DNA of 64,000 nucleotides from Mytilus galloprovincialis (GCF_965363235.1 NC_134846.1:5337001-5401000), one strand, 5' to 3'; shown: positions 11,717 to 23,020, counted from the stretch's first letter. The notes: generated by a model not told the origin, from the letters alone. Made by a program: numbers and translations.

Positions 11717-12078
11717 AAAAAATCAAAACCACAAACCTATGAATACAACTGTTGATCAGAGACAGCCTCATTCTTACTCGGAGCCAGTCAAGAATACCAT
11801 TCAAGAGGACAGTCGGAAATTAGTCAATGTTACAGAAGAAGGAATCTATAATCATTTGGGAGACTCAGAAAAAAATGAGTGAGATGAAACCACAAGATTC
11901 GTCAATATATGATGTAACAGGAGATGATGAATACCATGTGTTTACTGTGAGTGGAAAACAGACCATAAAACACGATGATGACCTGTACGATCATGGTGCC
12001 GCAAGTGATGTTTACAACACATTGAATGACACTGTGACGACAAATAGACCTGAATCAGACACATACAATGTTAAATGA
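11717..12078 (+). pseudogene. gene A exon 11, cytoplasmic tail, frame-slipped
   Basis: The exon enters from phase 2 and encodes the tail up to EEGIYNHLGDSEK. A run of seven A (gene B has gagaaaa) then shifts the frame and a TGA follows at 11880-11882. Beyond it the other frame continues with the conserved tail: SSIYDVTGDDEYHVF, LYDHG, DVYNTLND and DTYNVK-stop at 12078. Conservation after the slip suggests the break is recent, or a homopolymer error in the assembly. Confidence 0.7.
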
Positions 12079-12310
12079 ACTGAGCTGAGACGGCATCTTC
12101 AATTTTTAATTGCTTGATTATTATGATATATAGGGTACAGAGATGATTTTTCAATTGTACAGACATATGATATATTAATTTGCTTTTTTAAACCTTCATT
12201 TGTATAAAATTTTAAAAAGGGTTAGGAAATCAGCGTAAAACAAGAAAGTTTGTAAAAAATACATACTAAAATAAATATATTTCGTTTAATTCATCCAATA
12301 ATGTTAGATA

Positions 12311-12316
12311 AATAAA
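12311..12316 (+). terminator. candidate polyadenylation signal of gene A
   Basis: AATAAA 233 nt after the end of the tail exon. Another lies near 12588. The choice is not resolvable from sequence alone. Confidence 0.35.
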
Positions 12317-12659
12317 ATTATATATAGCAATATCTAATTTAATTAGGAAATATTATTTAATAAAAAAAAAATCAACAACGATGAAAACGGTGACCATTTC
12401 ACACATGCTAGTTTTCTGCTACTCCTATAAAAAACAAGTATTACCTTTTTTACATTTCATGAAATATCATCAGTTAAAAAAGCACACATGCAGGTCATGT
12501 ATATGTAATATTTTGATACAAAACACTGTTAGTTGTGATGTAACGTTACTTTATAAAATTGTAAAACTATGCACTGTAAGCAGTAGAATAAAGTTTCTTA
12601 TCAAAAAAAACGGTGTTGTCCTCAAAGTAACATGCATTTTTGAGTGACATAATTAGATG

Positions 12660-12955
12660 AGCTTTTTAGGCTCCATTTATGGGCATTACATGTATGTTTT
12701 CTGATCTGTGCGTCCGTTCGTCTGTTCGTTCGTCTGTCTGTCCAGCTCAAGGTGGAAGTTTTTGGTCGAGGAAGTTTCTGATGAAGTTGAAATAAATTCA
12801 CATCAAACTTAGTACACATATTCCCTGTAATATGATCTTTCTAATTTCAATGCCAAATTAGAGTTTGTAACCCATTTTTACGGTCCACTGAACATTAAAA
12901 AATTATAGTGCGGATAGGGAATCCGTGTACTATGGACACAATATTGGTTTGATAT
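12660..12955 (+). repeat. dispersed repeat, same family as 39468-39905
   Basis: Shares 'gggcatta', the cgtccgttcgtc/tgtctg run, 'gatgaagttgaa', 'atgatctttctaat' and 'tactatggacaca' with 39468-39905. A common molluscan repeat. It lies just downstream of gene A. Confidence 0.75.
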
Positions 12956-13328
12956 AAAATTGTGATATCAAGTTGAACAATTGCGTATAAATTCTCCTAA
13001 TGATATAGTCGGTAATATAAATTCGTTTAACAATGTGTTAGTGACATAAGAAGTTCCTTACTATAAAAAAAAACATATCTAATTTATAAGTACGTGGAAG
13101 TATTATTATTTGATAAAACACTCAGTTTCATTAAGAAAGCTCAAAATGGACCGGAATATGCATCTCACAGCTTTACACTGAACATTTCACATCCTCTATA
13201 ATTTAATGTTAAACCGGAGAAACTATTTTCCCTCGGTTTTAATTTGTAACACTGATTTGTTTTCTCTCAATTGATTTATGACTTTTGAAAAGTGGTGTGC
13301 TCATCAGTGGATGTGGACCTGAACAAAA

Positions 13329-13392
13329 ATGACAATGATTGCTGCCTATTGTTTAATTCTAAATACCTTTGTAATGAGATATGCAAAAGGAG
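13329..13392 (+). CDS. orphan signal-peptide exon of the receptor family
   Basis: ATG ACA ATG... encodes MTMIAAYCLILNTFVMRYAK plus G, ending in a phase-1 donor (G|gtaagt). It aligns with gene A exon 1 and the exon at 24203. No matching exon 2 is visible before the next leader exon at 24203, so it is either a far-upstream alternative first exon of gene B or the only remnant of a third gene. The exon is intact; which transcript uses it is unknown. Confidence 0.55.
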
Positions 13393-13429
13393 GTAAGTCT
13401 TTTCGAATTCATTATATATATATTATAAG

Positions 13430-13640
13430 TTCAAACACTTCTGTGTCGACATGAATTATTATTGATATGATCATAACTATAAATAAGCTGTTAAAATAAC
13501 TATGAATATTTTGAAAAAATATATATTTCCTATTATAGCATGTATAGGGATTTATTTCTTTAAATGTATTAGGCAAAAACTTTCTGATTTTTCCCTCAAT
13601 GCTTCTCAACTTCGCTTTTTAATTGGCTTTTTCTCTTTTT
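13430..13640 (+). repeat. decayed dispersed repeat related to 32836-33080
   Basis: Shares 'tgtcgacatgaattat(t/c)attgatatg', 'aggcaaaaactttc' and 'ctcaatgcttctcaacttcg' with 32836-33080. Boundaries are approximate. Confidence 0.55.
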
Positions 13641-15285
13641 TTTTGCATGTCACTGAAAACCCGTTTGTAGACGTTTGGACCCAGTTTCTCGGTTATATAT
13701 ATCACTTGGTTTAACATAACTCAGGATTCATTTTTCAACCGGAGTTTAGTAACCAGAAGTTTAAACTCTGTTGGACAACTTCTTTTTACTCTTTATTACT
13801 TTACCGATGGTTACATTTCAATCAGAAATATCTGCTCAATATGATTACTTATTCAAACAATGCACTTTAAGTTAAGTCTTACTTTTTTTTAATTAGTAAA
13901 AATAACGCGGACGTGACAGAGAAAACCTTTTATTTTGTTTGAAAAGAAGCGAGGATCGTAGAATTATATTTCATTAGATAAATACATATTTTACCTAAAA
14001 TATTTTGTTGTATCAATTTGATTGTTGACATAGAAGATGACAGGGTGAAAAAATGATGATTTCAGGTAGACACAATGAACGAAGATCTAGATGGAAAAAG
14101 GGGAGGACTATCAAACAGTTTGTGGCCCTCCCATTCTAGTTGTCAACAGGGAATCTTACTTTCAGCCAAAACCATTCCGTGGTTTGACTTTGAACGTAGG
14201 TCCGAAGCAAGGTTAAATATTTATAATTTAACCGCGAATTATACAGTTATACAAAGGGTTAAATTAAACCACAGGATGTGAAAAAAAAACCTTGGGTTAA
14301 TATTGTAAGGGATGAACACCCGGGCCTAGTGTATTAAATCATATTTATGCGTGTATTTTGTGATTATTTTATATTTTGTGCATTTACAGAGCTAAAACAA
14401 TTACAAAATATTTACATTTTTTAACCAATGTCATGTAGCGGGAGCTAGCCATTAAACCAGGTTCAACCTGCCATTTTATCTTTAAATGTTCTGTACCAAG
14501 TCATGACTATTTTTGTACCTGACATGTGTTTCTGTATTTTGCTGTATCTCTAGAGATTCTTGTTGTATATTTAAGGAGATGTTGTATGCTTGCCAATCAA
14601 CAAACGATAACATCTTTTTTTAACCTAGTTATATTAGTAAACACTGTGCTTGTTGTATTCTTCTACTTGTCTTAATAAAAAAAAAATATTTTATAACATT
14701 GTGTCTTAATCATATTGAATCACTTGTAATCAGTTGAATGTAATTAATGTTGATTGTTCTGCTCCTTGTGGGCGCTTTGATTAGCAATAAAATATATTTG
14801 AATTTGAATTTGTCCTTTGATAAACAAATACTTATTTATACATCGGCTACAAGAACAACAACATTTTGACAAAACAGTTTATCAATAAGTTGTATGTATT
14901 GAACCCGGTACAGATTGGTATTCCATTTATCACAGCAGAATTGTTCCTGTGTAGCTATTAAAGATTTACTTCTATCACTCATTACTATTACAATGAATAA
15001 ATATTTGTAAAGAAAATGTCTATAAGTGTCAGATAAGGAAATAGTCGAGTGTGGGTGTGCGTTGATCAAGTATCAGGAAGTACTAATACTTCTGAAGTGG
15101 TAGGATTTACTATTGACTTTTGTGTGGTTCTATATGTGTATGTCAAGTTTGTATCATAAATGCTTGGACTCCCTTATATTGTTTAAGTCTTAAGTTTCAA
15201 GTCTCTGTAGATATTTAATGGAATAAATTCTAAGCAAATTAGAATAAGCTTTTTACTTTATTTGTGTGCCCTTAATTATTTCAAT
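13641..15285. other. intergenic stretch with repeat fragments
   Basis: Contains a fragment of the 6877-type repeat near 14430-14560 ('gctagccattaaaccagg', 'tgttctgtaccaag') and a retroposed-looking end at 14690-14815 ('gctccttgtgggcgctttga', then aataaaatatatttgaatttgaattt). Open frames at 14075-14281 and 14836-15069 (minus) have no recognisable features. I see no gene. Confidence 0.45.
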
Positions 15286-15289
15286 TTTA

Positions 15290-15460
15290 CATAGATACTC
15301 TCGCTATGTGTACATAGGGCCGTAGGGGCCAGCTGAAGGACACCTACGGATGCGGGAGTTTCTCGCTAAATTGAAGACCCATTGGTGGCTTGCGGATGTT
15401 GTCTGCTCTATGGTCGGGTTGTTGTCGCTTTGACACATTCCACATTTCCTTTCTCGATTT
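15290..15460 (+). repeat. dispersed repeat with 'ttggtggcttgcggatgttg' core
   Basis: Contains 'gaagacccattggtggc', 'gttgtctgctct', 'ggtcgggttgttgtcgcttt' and 'gacacattccacatttcc', recognised from memory as a frequent Mytilus repeat. Single copy in this window. Confidence 0.6.
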
Positions 15461-15976
15461 TATTTAATGCTCTACAACTTTGTACTGTTTTTCAAACTAT
15501 TTTAATCTGAGCGTCACTCAATTGTCTTATAAAGACAAAACGTGTATTATAACCTTGGTACCTTTGATGACTCTAAGATGCTCTCGCTATGTATAAATAT
15601 ACAATCTAACCTTTAAATTATTAAAACACACTTCCATTCAGGATAAAGAATAACATGCCAAACTATATTACAAAAATAAGAAAAATATTTATTCAGTATT
15701 CTACCGATATTCTTATATCACCAAAATGCAATCGGTTGGGAACATACCACCAAAGGTGAAAAGTTAAAACTTCGGTCATTGTACGACGCGTATATTTTGT
15801 AAATAATGTCTTCAATCAACCAATTTGTTAACATGACCGTGAGTAGAGAATTATGTAATTCTACTTGAAAACTTATGAATTATATATGGATACAAACCCT
15901 GTTACTTATAATTTTCCGCGTTTCGAAATATAGAGGAAAATTATTGTACTAACGGTTCTTTCAATATATGCATGGA

Positions 15977-16004
15977 CACGTGATATTAATTGTAATATCA
16001 CGTG
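15977..16004. repeat. perfect 28-bp palindrome
   Basis: CACGTGATATTA, a 4-nt loop (ATTG), then TAATATCACGTG: two 12-base arms, each carrying the E-box-like word CACGTG. It is not part of any longer repeat that I can see here. Confidence 0.85.
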
Positions 16005-16660
16005 ATTAGTCATTTTTCGTGGGTTAATTTCCCTATCAGACCATTCTCTCGCCAACTTCGAACTGGTCAAGTTCAGATTTAATGTTGGTTCATTATTGTT
16101 TGATTTTCTTGTTTTTGTACTATATATTGGTATTTTTGTTTGCTATTACACATTTTGATGATATTTTGTTTTTTATAAACATAAGCTAACTTTCAGTATT
16201 GTCCAAGTACACCTCTCGAGACGATCTTCCGAGCATTAGGGTTTGGACACAGGTTTCCATATCGACTAAGGTAACTTGGTTGTTGGTTTTTCCTGGCCGG
16301 CGGGTTCGTTTATGACGGAGTCAATGTTTTCATTTCGTATTGAAAGCATTGTTTATATGTAGATACATATTATTGCATAAAATATTATGTTTGTTATGAT
16401 AGATTATAATAAAATCCGGTGTCCTTCTAGTCTTGTGGGCGATCAGCAATTATAAATTGTGTTTAATATATTTATTGTTATATATAAGTATAGTGTGTAC
16501 TTTAATATACACACCACTCATAAAAAATTATAAGTATTTATAACTTAAAAATATGTGGAGTAGATTTTTGGGAATCAGAAATAAACAGCATAGTCAAATA
16601 TTTCCGCAAACTTTTACAATGTAAGGATACTAATCATACACATGTGACATGAATTTAAGA

Positions 16661-16661
<1 letters not shown>

Positions 16662-16700
<39 letters not shown>

Positions 16701-16701
16701 A
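16662..16701. repeat. (AT)n microsatellite
   Basis: About 17-18 AT dinucleotides in a row. The open frame passing through it is meaningless. Confidence 0.9.
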
Positions 16702-16844
16702 GACTCGAATGATTTTTCTTCTCCTGATTCATTTTTTGTTTGAAATGGTGACAACTGTGTACATTCCATCTTTTAATCTCCTTAACATAGAAATTACAGT
16801 TAAGGCAACCATGTCATTTGATTCGACAGCAATGAAACACATAT

Positions 16845-17060
16845 AAATCTTCCGTGATGTACGGAACTCCATGTATGCAAATCTTCCGTGTGGTACGAAA
16901 TGACATACATGTAAATCTTCTATGAAGTACGAAAAGGTAAACATACAGACCTTCTTTTAGGTACGAAAAAGGCTGCCATCAAGTACGAAATGGTATACTT
17001 GTTAATATTCCATGGGTACGACATGGTCAAGACACAAAAGGGTCAGGGTACGAAATGACT
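16845..17060 (+). repeat. degenerate minisatellite, 32-36-bp units
   Basis: Repeated cores 'aaatcttcc(g/a)tg' followed by 'gtacgaaatg' and 'atacatg' recur at 16845, 16879, 16913 and more weakly up to about 17060. The first two units differ at few positions. Non-coding. Confidence 0.7.
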
Positions 17061-17164
17061 TTTTCAAGAATCAGAGAACGAAATGACTATAATTCGACAT
17101 GACCACAATCTTGTTTTGTTTTTTGCCTTAATGGTTTATTAATACATTCATATTTGTTAAGTGT

Positions 17165-17370
17165 CAATAGACAATTGATATTGACATGCTAAAAAGTAAA
17201 ATCACAAAAATACTGAACTTAGAGGAAGATCAATTGGGAAAGTCCATAATCACATGGCAAAATCAAATAACAAAACGCATAAAAAACGAATGGACAAAAA
17301 CTGTCATATTCCTGACTTGGTACAGGCATTTTCAAATGTAGAAAATGGTGGATTAAACCTGGCTAACCAA
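17165..17370 (-). repeat. dispersed repeat, related to 43600-43770 (opposite strand) and 50390-50560
   Basis: Contains 'acaaaaatactgaact', 'aactgtcatattcctgac' and 'atggtggattaaacctgg'. The plus-strand version occurs at 43600-43770 ('tttaatccaccatttgc') and partial versions at 33725-33790, 56222-56280 and 60420-60530. Confidence 0.65.
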
Positions 17371-17689
17371 CTTTGTCCCTATGCTTGTCTACTTGGTCGT
17401 ATATTGTTATGAGGCAAATTTCATACATAAGCTTCGAAACGATGTAAAAATCTGGCTATTCCCCCAAAATTCACTCATCTTTTGTTGTCATGTTGTAAGT
17501 CTAAGTTTAAACTTACATATAGTATCGTCCTTTGCTATATTCTTTCTCTTTATAACTCATGATTATGTCATGTCGAATTGTATTTGAATTAAATCTTCAT
17601 CTGAGGGGAACATATACTTTAAAACAATGACATCAGAAATCGCAAAAAAATATTGCACAGTAAAATGACCATCTCTCAAAAAAACACAA

Positions 17690-17880
17690 AACAAATCAAC
17701 AATAAAAGAGAGGCGCATGAGGACATTCAAATTCATAGAAAGAAAATAAAATTACAAAGTTGCTAAAATAAGAAAATGATCAACAGACAACCAACATAAG
17801 AATGTAAAGACTGAGGGAAGCAAACAGCAGGGATTGATCTCAAGTTCTCCGGATGGGTAAAGATATCTTGCTCCAATTCA
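17690..17880 (-). repeat. decayed dispersed repeat, minus orientation
   Basis: Resembles 36470-36650 and the reverse of the 18458-type tail ('gatctcaagttctccgga' against 'gatctcaggtgctcagga'). Heavily diverged. Confidence 0.45.
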
Positions 17881-17934
17881 GATCACATTTGAGGAAAAGG
17901 GGACGGGATTACAGTTACTTGTTTGGCTTTCTTT

Positions 17935-18310
17935 ACTTTTTCATCTGAGCGTCACTGGTGTGTCTTATGTAGACGAAACTCACGTATGGCATTTATTTGT
18001 ACTGTAGTCCTGCCATGTAATGTTGTCATTTTAGTGTTATATTTAACATTGCCATGAAAGCGCAAGGTTTGGCTAGTCACAAAACCAGGTTCAAACCACA
18101 TTTTTTTTCTTATAATGTCCTGTACCAAGTCAGTAAAATGGCAATTGTTATCTTATAGTTCGTTTTGTTTTTTGTTGCACTTAAGTGTTTCTGTTGTTTC
18201 GTTGTTTTCCTCTTATAGTTGATGTGTTTACCTCAGTTTTAGTTTGTAACCAGGATTTGATTTCTCTCAATCGATTTATGACTTTCGAACAGCGGTATAC
18301 TACTGTTGTG
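17935..18310 (+). repeat. two adjacent dispersed repeats
   Basis: 17935-17990 is a fragment of the 'gagcgtcact...gacgaaac' family (see 32685). 18004-18310 is a copy of the 6877-type family, ending 'aacagcggtatactactgttg'. Confidence 0.65.
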
Positions 18311-18457
18311 TTTATTTACGACAAATGGAAGATATAAGCTATCATGTGTGATATCTTCAGGAAACCGATTTTTTTAAAAAACACGTTCTTCAAATTAACA
18401 AATATGTTCTCCATCAAGAAATCAAGCTTCTCACTAATGTCAGTATCAGAGACAAGA

Positions 18458-18790
18458 TACTTGGAATATCCGTTTCACAGATAATATCGTATATTTTCCT
18501 TATCCCGAAGCAACAATCCCATTCCCTTTTCCGACATTTGACTGGGTTCGTAATGACATGAGCAACATGACGGATGTCAATTGTGGAGCAAGCTCTTCTT
18601 ACTCCTCCGGAGCACCCAAAGTCATCCCCCATTTTTTTTGGTAGTGTTCGTGTTGCTTAGTCCTTAGTTTTCTGTGTTGTGTCTTGTGTACTATTGTTTG
18701 TCTTTTCCTATGTTAAACAGCGTTGTGTGTTTATTTGGATCTATGAGTTTGACTGTCCCTCTGGTATCTTTGGCCCACTTTTGTGTTTAC
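18458..18790 (+). repeat. 3' tail of a dispersed repeat, same family as 54462-54885
   Basis: Shares 'ccgtttcacagataatatc', 'atgacatgagcaacatgacg', 'gttcgtgttgcttagtcctt' and 'gtttgactgtccctctggta' with 54462-54885. The minus-strand open frame 18414-18632 is a by-product. Confidence 0.7.
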
Positions 18791-19586
18791 AGTGACCATT
18801 CCTTTTTGTTAAACAAAACATGACCAACTAATCGAATGTGCCTTACTAACTTTGAAGTACGGCTTAGATTTCTGATAACATTGATGTTAATAATGGCGCT
18901 AGAGGTTTCATGGAGTATTTGGGAAATCCAGAAATACAACGTTGTTTGTCAGGACACTATTGTAGTTTAGGTAGTTAGTAATGGAAGATCCAGTTCTTCA
19001 TCTTTGGTTGACATCTTAAAGGAACATAAAACAAGGCTATGACTTCCTCCTTGGTATGTTATTGTGGATATAAGTTGAGTTTCAAAGCGAATTGTCGATA
19101 TCCAATTCATGTCAATGTGTTTTAAACACAGATACGATGTTTATTTGCAGAGACTGGTCAAAATAGCACGACTTGGTAGAGTGAAAATGTATAACAGATT
19201 AGTCAAAACCATGTACACAAAAACCATTCCACTCGCCTTTCTAAATTCGGAGATCAGTATTTTTGTGATTAAATTTTTTCCATAAGCCAAACAATTCTTA
19301 GCCATGTTGTACACGGAAAAACAACAAGCACCTGATTTTTTGTGTAAAGTTAAAATGTCCTTGCTACTTCCAATATGTTTAAGAATGCATTCAAACACGA
19401 CTACTGGTTGGATACGGTGGCTGAGGAAAAACAAAAATAGTTAGCACATTACATTATGTTACAGGTATTGCGTAGAATTGTTAAATACTCAATATGCCAT
19501 GCTTGAATGACTATTTGATTCTTACTTATGTCGTACTTGACTTTCAGCCTATGACATCTGGACTATGTCATCTGGACTTTAGCTGG
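18791..19586. other. unassigned stretch
   Basis: No recognisable gene. A 97-codon minus-strand frame at 19141-19434 has no known domain and no splice context, so I leave it unannotated. Confidence 0.4.
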
Positions 19587-19650
19587 CCTGGTTAAAACGA
19601 AGAATTCCAAAATAACTATATTTTATTACAACTGAGATCTCATGGCAACT
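19587..19650 (+). repeat. 64-bp direct repeat, copy 1
   Basis: Starts cctggttaaaacgaagaatt and ends gcaact. A second copy at 20210-20273 differs by a single base that I can see. Copy 2 coincides with one end of the LTR-like block of the Ty3/gypsy fossil, so this copy may be a remnant of another LTR end. Confidence 0.75.
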
Positions 19651-20209
19651 CTTATAATACAATTTCAAATAAATGCATACAATATATTTCACAATATATA
19701 GTTCATCCTACATAGATAATATTGTCAATCTGTAATATATGAAATGTTTCTTTTGTTTAACATAATACGCAAATATTTCTTTTCTGGAGATCAATCCTGC
19801 ATCGGTACGATTTCAATATACATGAAACAACGAATATTTTCATTATGTTCTGTTGCGTTGTCAAGGTAAACCAAAGCGACAAACAAAGATTTCTCTAAAC
19901 TTTGTTGAATATTAAATATAACCAAATAACAGAATTAATCTTTACTACGAATAAATTATGCTTCAAATTAACAAATCTCCTGTAAACAAATTCGCATGTA
20001 ATAATGAATATTAATGAAATAAATAACATTTAGGGAATTAATGTTTACTGTACATTTTCACTTAAAAATCATCTATATTAATCGTAATGTAATAAACTAA
20101 AAACGCTCATTTTAAATAAATAAAATTAAATAAATAAAACTAAATTAAATAGTAAATGTGAAATGTAATTTTCATAAAAAGAAGGCTTTAAAATATTAAA
20201 TATGAATTA

Positions 20210-20273
20210 CCTGGTTAAAACGAAGAATTCCAAAATAACTATATTTTATTACAACTGAGATCTCATAGCAACT
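20210..20273 (+). repeat. 64-bp direct repeat, copy 2
   Basis: Near-identical to 19587-19650, with a spacer of 559 bp between the copies. It forms the outer edge of the LTR-like block. Confidence 0.75.
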
Positions 20274-23020
20274 GACGAATAGCCCAAAACACTAGCTTAA
20301 AAAGGTCGTTGCTCACGTGCTTAGAGATCCCAGGTTTTCTTCGTTTTACCAATGAAAATTATCGTTACATAATTTCGTAGCTGACCACAACATTTTAATT
20401 GGTCACTCATAATTTTGTCTTGTCAACCAAGCTGACACTTTAATCTAAATTATTGATTTTCGTATACCTATGTTACGACAATCTATATAATTTTGACAAT
20501 AGGCCTAATTGCCTACACTCTTTCTTTTATTCAAAATATAGCATGTATAATTAATGAATGAATAATTATCAATATTTGTCAAATATCTGTAAAATCTATT
20601 TTCTTCTAAATTGTCCACTTTTACAAATTCATTTTGAGAATAAAAAATAAAATATTTAAGAAAAGAAAGTTTGCAAAGCTGTTATATTTCTTATTTTGCA
20701 AATTCGGAATTTCAAAATATATCTATAACATCTCCCCTCTGCCTTAATTGGCTTTGACCCCAAAGCCACATAACATCAACTACAAATATAAGACATATAA
20801 GATTAGAAAATCAAGTTAATCAATTTTATATACACTCATAAAATATATATACATTGTCACAAATATAATGTTCTATTGTTTTCTGCTATTGTTGTGTAAG
20901 GTAGTATGCTCATTGAGCCACATTAATAGGTGCTGAATAAATGCCATTTATGTTTGAAAAAAATATCGTGAGTTTGCTGAATTTAAGCCAATATATAAGA
21001 TACTTTAAAAACTCCTACTCTGCATTGCTGGACATGGGTATCGTGAAATCTGACATTTGACAATTTACTCACTTTTGTCAATACAATGTTATAAATACAG
21101 TGAGGTTTAATAGTAAAATAGGATGGACACAGAGGCAGAATAAGGACTGGTACTGTAACACATGTACTATCCACGGAATTTTTGTTTTGTTTTCTGAAAA
21201 CAAATTTGAATTTGGTTCTACACGCAGTTTGCCAAAAAAAATCAACCAAACTAAACCAAAATAAAATAGTCAGTTGAATATTAGCATTGTTGCTCAAAAT
21301 TATAGAACCAATGGCTCGGAAGGAAAAGCCGTCCCGGCTTGCAAAAATAAAAGAAGGTACAAACGCACATGTTGCTTTCTTTTGCACTGTAAAATAACAA
21401 GTGTTGCAGTAAACGTTCTTGCTTTTGAAACACAAAAATAAAAGAAAATTATCATATTATATACAAATAAATTAAACGAAAACGTAATTCAACGTTAGTC
21501 ATGACTCTATGTAGGTCTTCGCTAAAAAAAAAAAACTGTTCACTATGTTTGTGTACTTTCTCTTTATGCTTTGGCTTTCAGTCTGTATCATTCAAGAAAA
21601 TATTAACACAATAAAAAAAAAACTGTCATCAGTGAAAAGTTTCTAAGTGTCCTTTAACCTTAACATATAAAAAATGAAAAAAAAATGTGATGAGTTGTTA
21701 TATGAGCATGCGTATACTCCTAGAACTATTAGACAACAGATATAAATCTGTCAAGGGTAACAAAACACCACAATTTTGAATAAATAATTTATGGTTTTTG
21801 AGAACAATCTAAAGTTCCTAAAAGATATAATCTCGAGAATAACACTATAAAAACAATTCAAAGACTTTAGCACTGGTGCAAAAGAAAAAAATGTGTATAT
21901 GCTAATGTGCTTTATTATATTTTTTTCTTTTATTTCAAGGAATGAAAAATACTTTAATAGTTTTGTGTGACTAGTTTTGCCGTATGCATGTTTTTCTCTT
22001 TCGTTTAGCTCCTGTATTTGTATGTGTGCTGAAATATACTCTGATTAAATGTTCTGAAACATATTCCTCTGGTTCCCATGTGGGTTTTGAGCCGTCCGCC
22101 CATTTTACAAGGAAATGTCGTTTACCTTGTAAGCGCTTTAACTTCAAAAGTTTTTCCGCTTTATAAAACTGATGATCATCATTACCATCAGTGGTTTCAT
22201 TCTCCCTATTTTGTGCTTGAGGCACATTCTCATCACCTTGATCATGCTGATCTACCCTATCAGCATTATTAGCTTGATTTTGTACCCCCTCATTGGGTTG
22301 CAGCTGATGATCTCTTGGATCCTTGAAAAGGATTATTTCTTTTGCATTGATCATCGATTTTACCTCTTTATTAATGCTGCACATTCTCAATTTGTATGTG
22401 TACTTTGGTCCCAACTCAGTTATGTAATAAGGCCCTTTGTACTTGTCTACCAATTTCGGTGAGCGACCGACGGGAACCACATGTTGCCGAAGTGAAACTA
22501 AATCCCTTACTTTAAATTGTGGAATTTTTGAATTTCGGTCGTATCGCTCTTTAGATTTTAACTGTTTTTCTAACATATTTTTAGTGGCAAGATCTTATGT
22601 GATCTTTAGATTTGATAGAACTTCTTCCATTTGAAGCTTGGCATCTGATGACAAATTCTGTTTAGGTGTAACAGAAGTGTCAAAAGGTAGATTCATTTCT
22701 CTACCAAACAGCAAATGAAAGGGAGAATTGCGTAAAGCCATTAAAATTCCGGGTAATTTATCGGGCCAATTATTTTGAGCCTTATCACAGTATGCTCTGA
22801 AAGACTTTATCAGAGTTGAGTTGCACCTTTCTACTAACCCATTTGTTTGAGGATGGTACGAGCTAGTATGATATCTTGTAACATCAAATATCTCACATAA
22901 CGACAGACCTAAGTTATTCATGAAGCTTTTTCCACGATCACTAACCAAAAACCTTGCTGCACCAAATCTAGAGAAAACCTCTTTGAACAAGACCTTTGCA
23001 ACTTCATAAGCCTCTTGTGC
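20210..23020 (-). mobile_element. broken Ty3/gypsy (chromodomain) retrotransposon fossil
   Basis: On the minus strand, 22990-22595 holds an integrase core (motif YHPQTNGLVERCNSTL) and 22576-21971 the integrase C-terminal region ending in a chromodomain (HFLVKWADGSKPTWEPEE), which places it with the chromodomain-bearing Ty3/gypsy group. Only the 3' part is present; gag, protease, reverse transcriptase and RNase H are not seen. A purine-rich tract (minus strand, 20743-20731) adjoins an LTR-like block at about 20730-20210 that begins TG and ends CA. The copy is broken, with more than one break and a missing 5' portion, so it is an old, inactive fossil. The stretch 20744-21970 has no domain I recognise. 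It lies between the orphan leader exon and gene B. Confidence 0.8.

Larger units (their letters stand above)
974..12078 (+). pseudogene. gene A: CTLD/WSC/CTLD transmembrane receptor-like gene, probably broken
   Basis: Ten homologous exons can be read in the same order and phase as the intact paralogue at 28331-51779: signal peptide, CTLD first half, WSC (two exons), CTLD second half, second CTLD (two exons), Ser/Thr stalk, transmembrane helix and tyrosine-rich tail. Several exons have exactly the paralogue's length (222, 128, 138 and 102 nt; TM exon 79 nt). Three lesions are visible. There is a TAG at 2935-2937 inside the WSC exon where the paralogue has an Asp codon. The stalk exon at 8046-8130 has a length that breaks frame. 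One extra A in a run of seven near 11868-11875 ends the tail early at 11880-11882. A homopolymer or assembly error could explain the last, but hardly the stop. By family the product would bind ligand outside the cell and signal through tail tyrosines. Probably a decayed copy or null allele. Confidence 0.7.

Noticed and set aside
19141-19434. 97-codon minus-strand frame with several cysteines
   Set aside because: No start context, no splice partner and no recognisable family.
20983-21435. 150-codon minus-strand frame between the integrase and the LTR-like block
   Set aside because: No known domain, no helix or cysteine pattern that I trust; likely chance in AT-rich fossil sequence.
21984-22634. 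Several plus-strand open frames
   Set aside because: They are antisense shadows of the integrase and chromodomain region.
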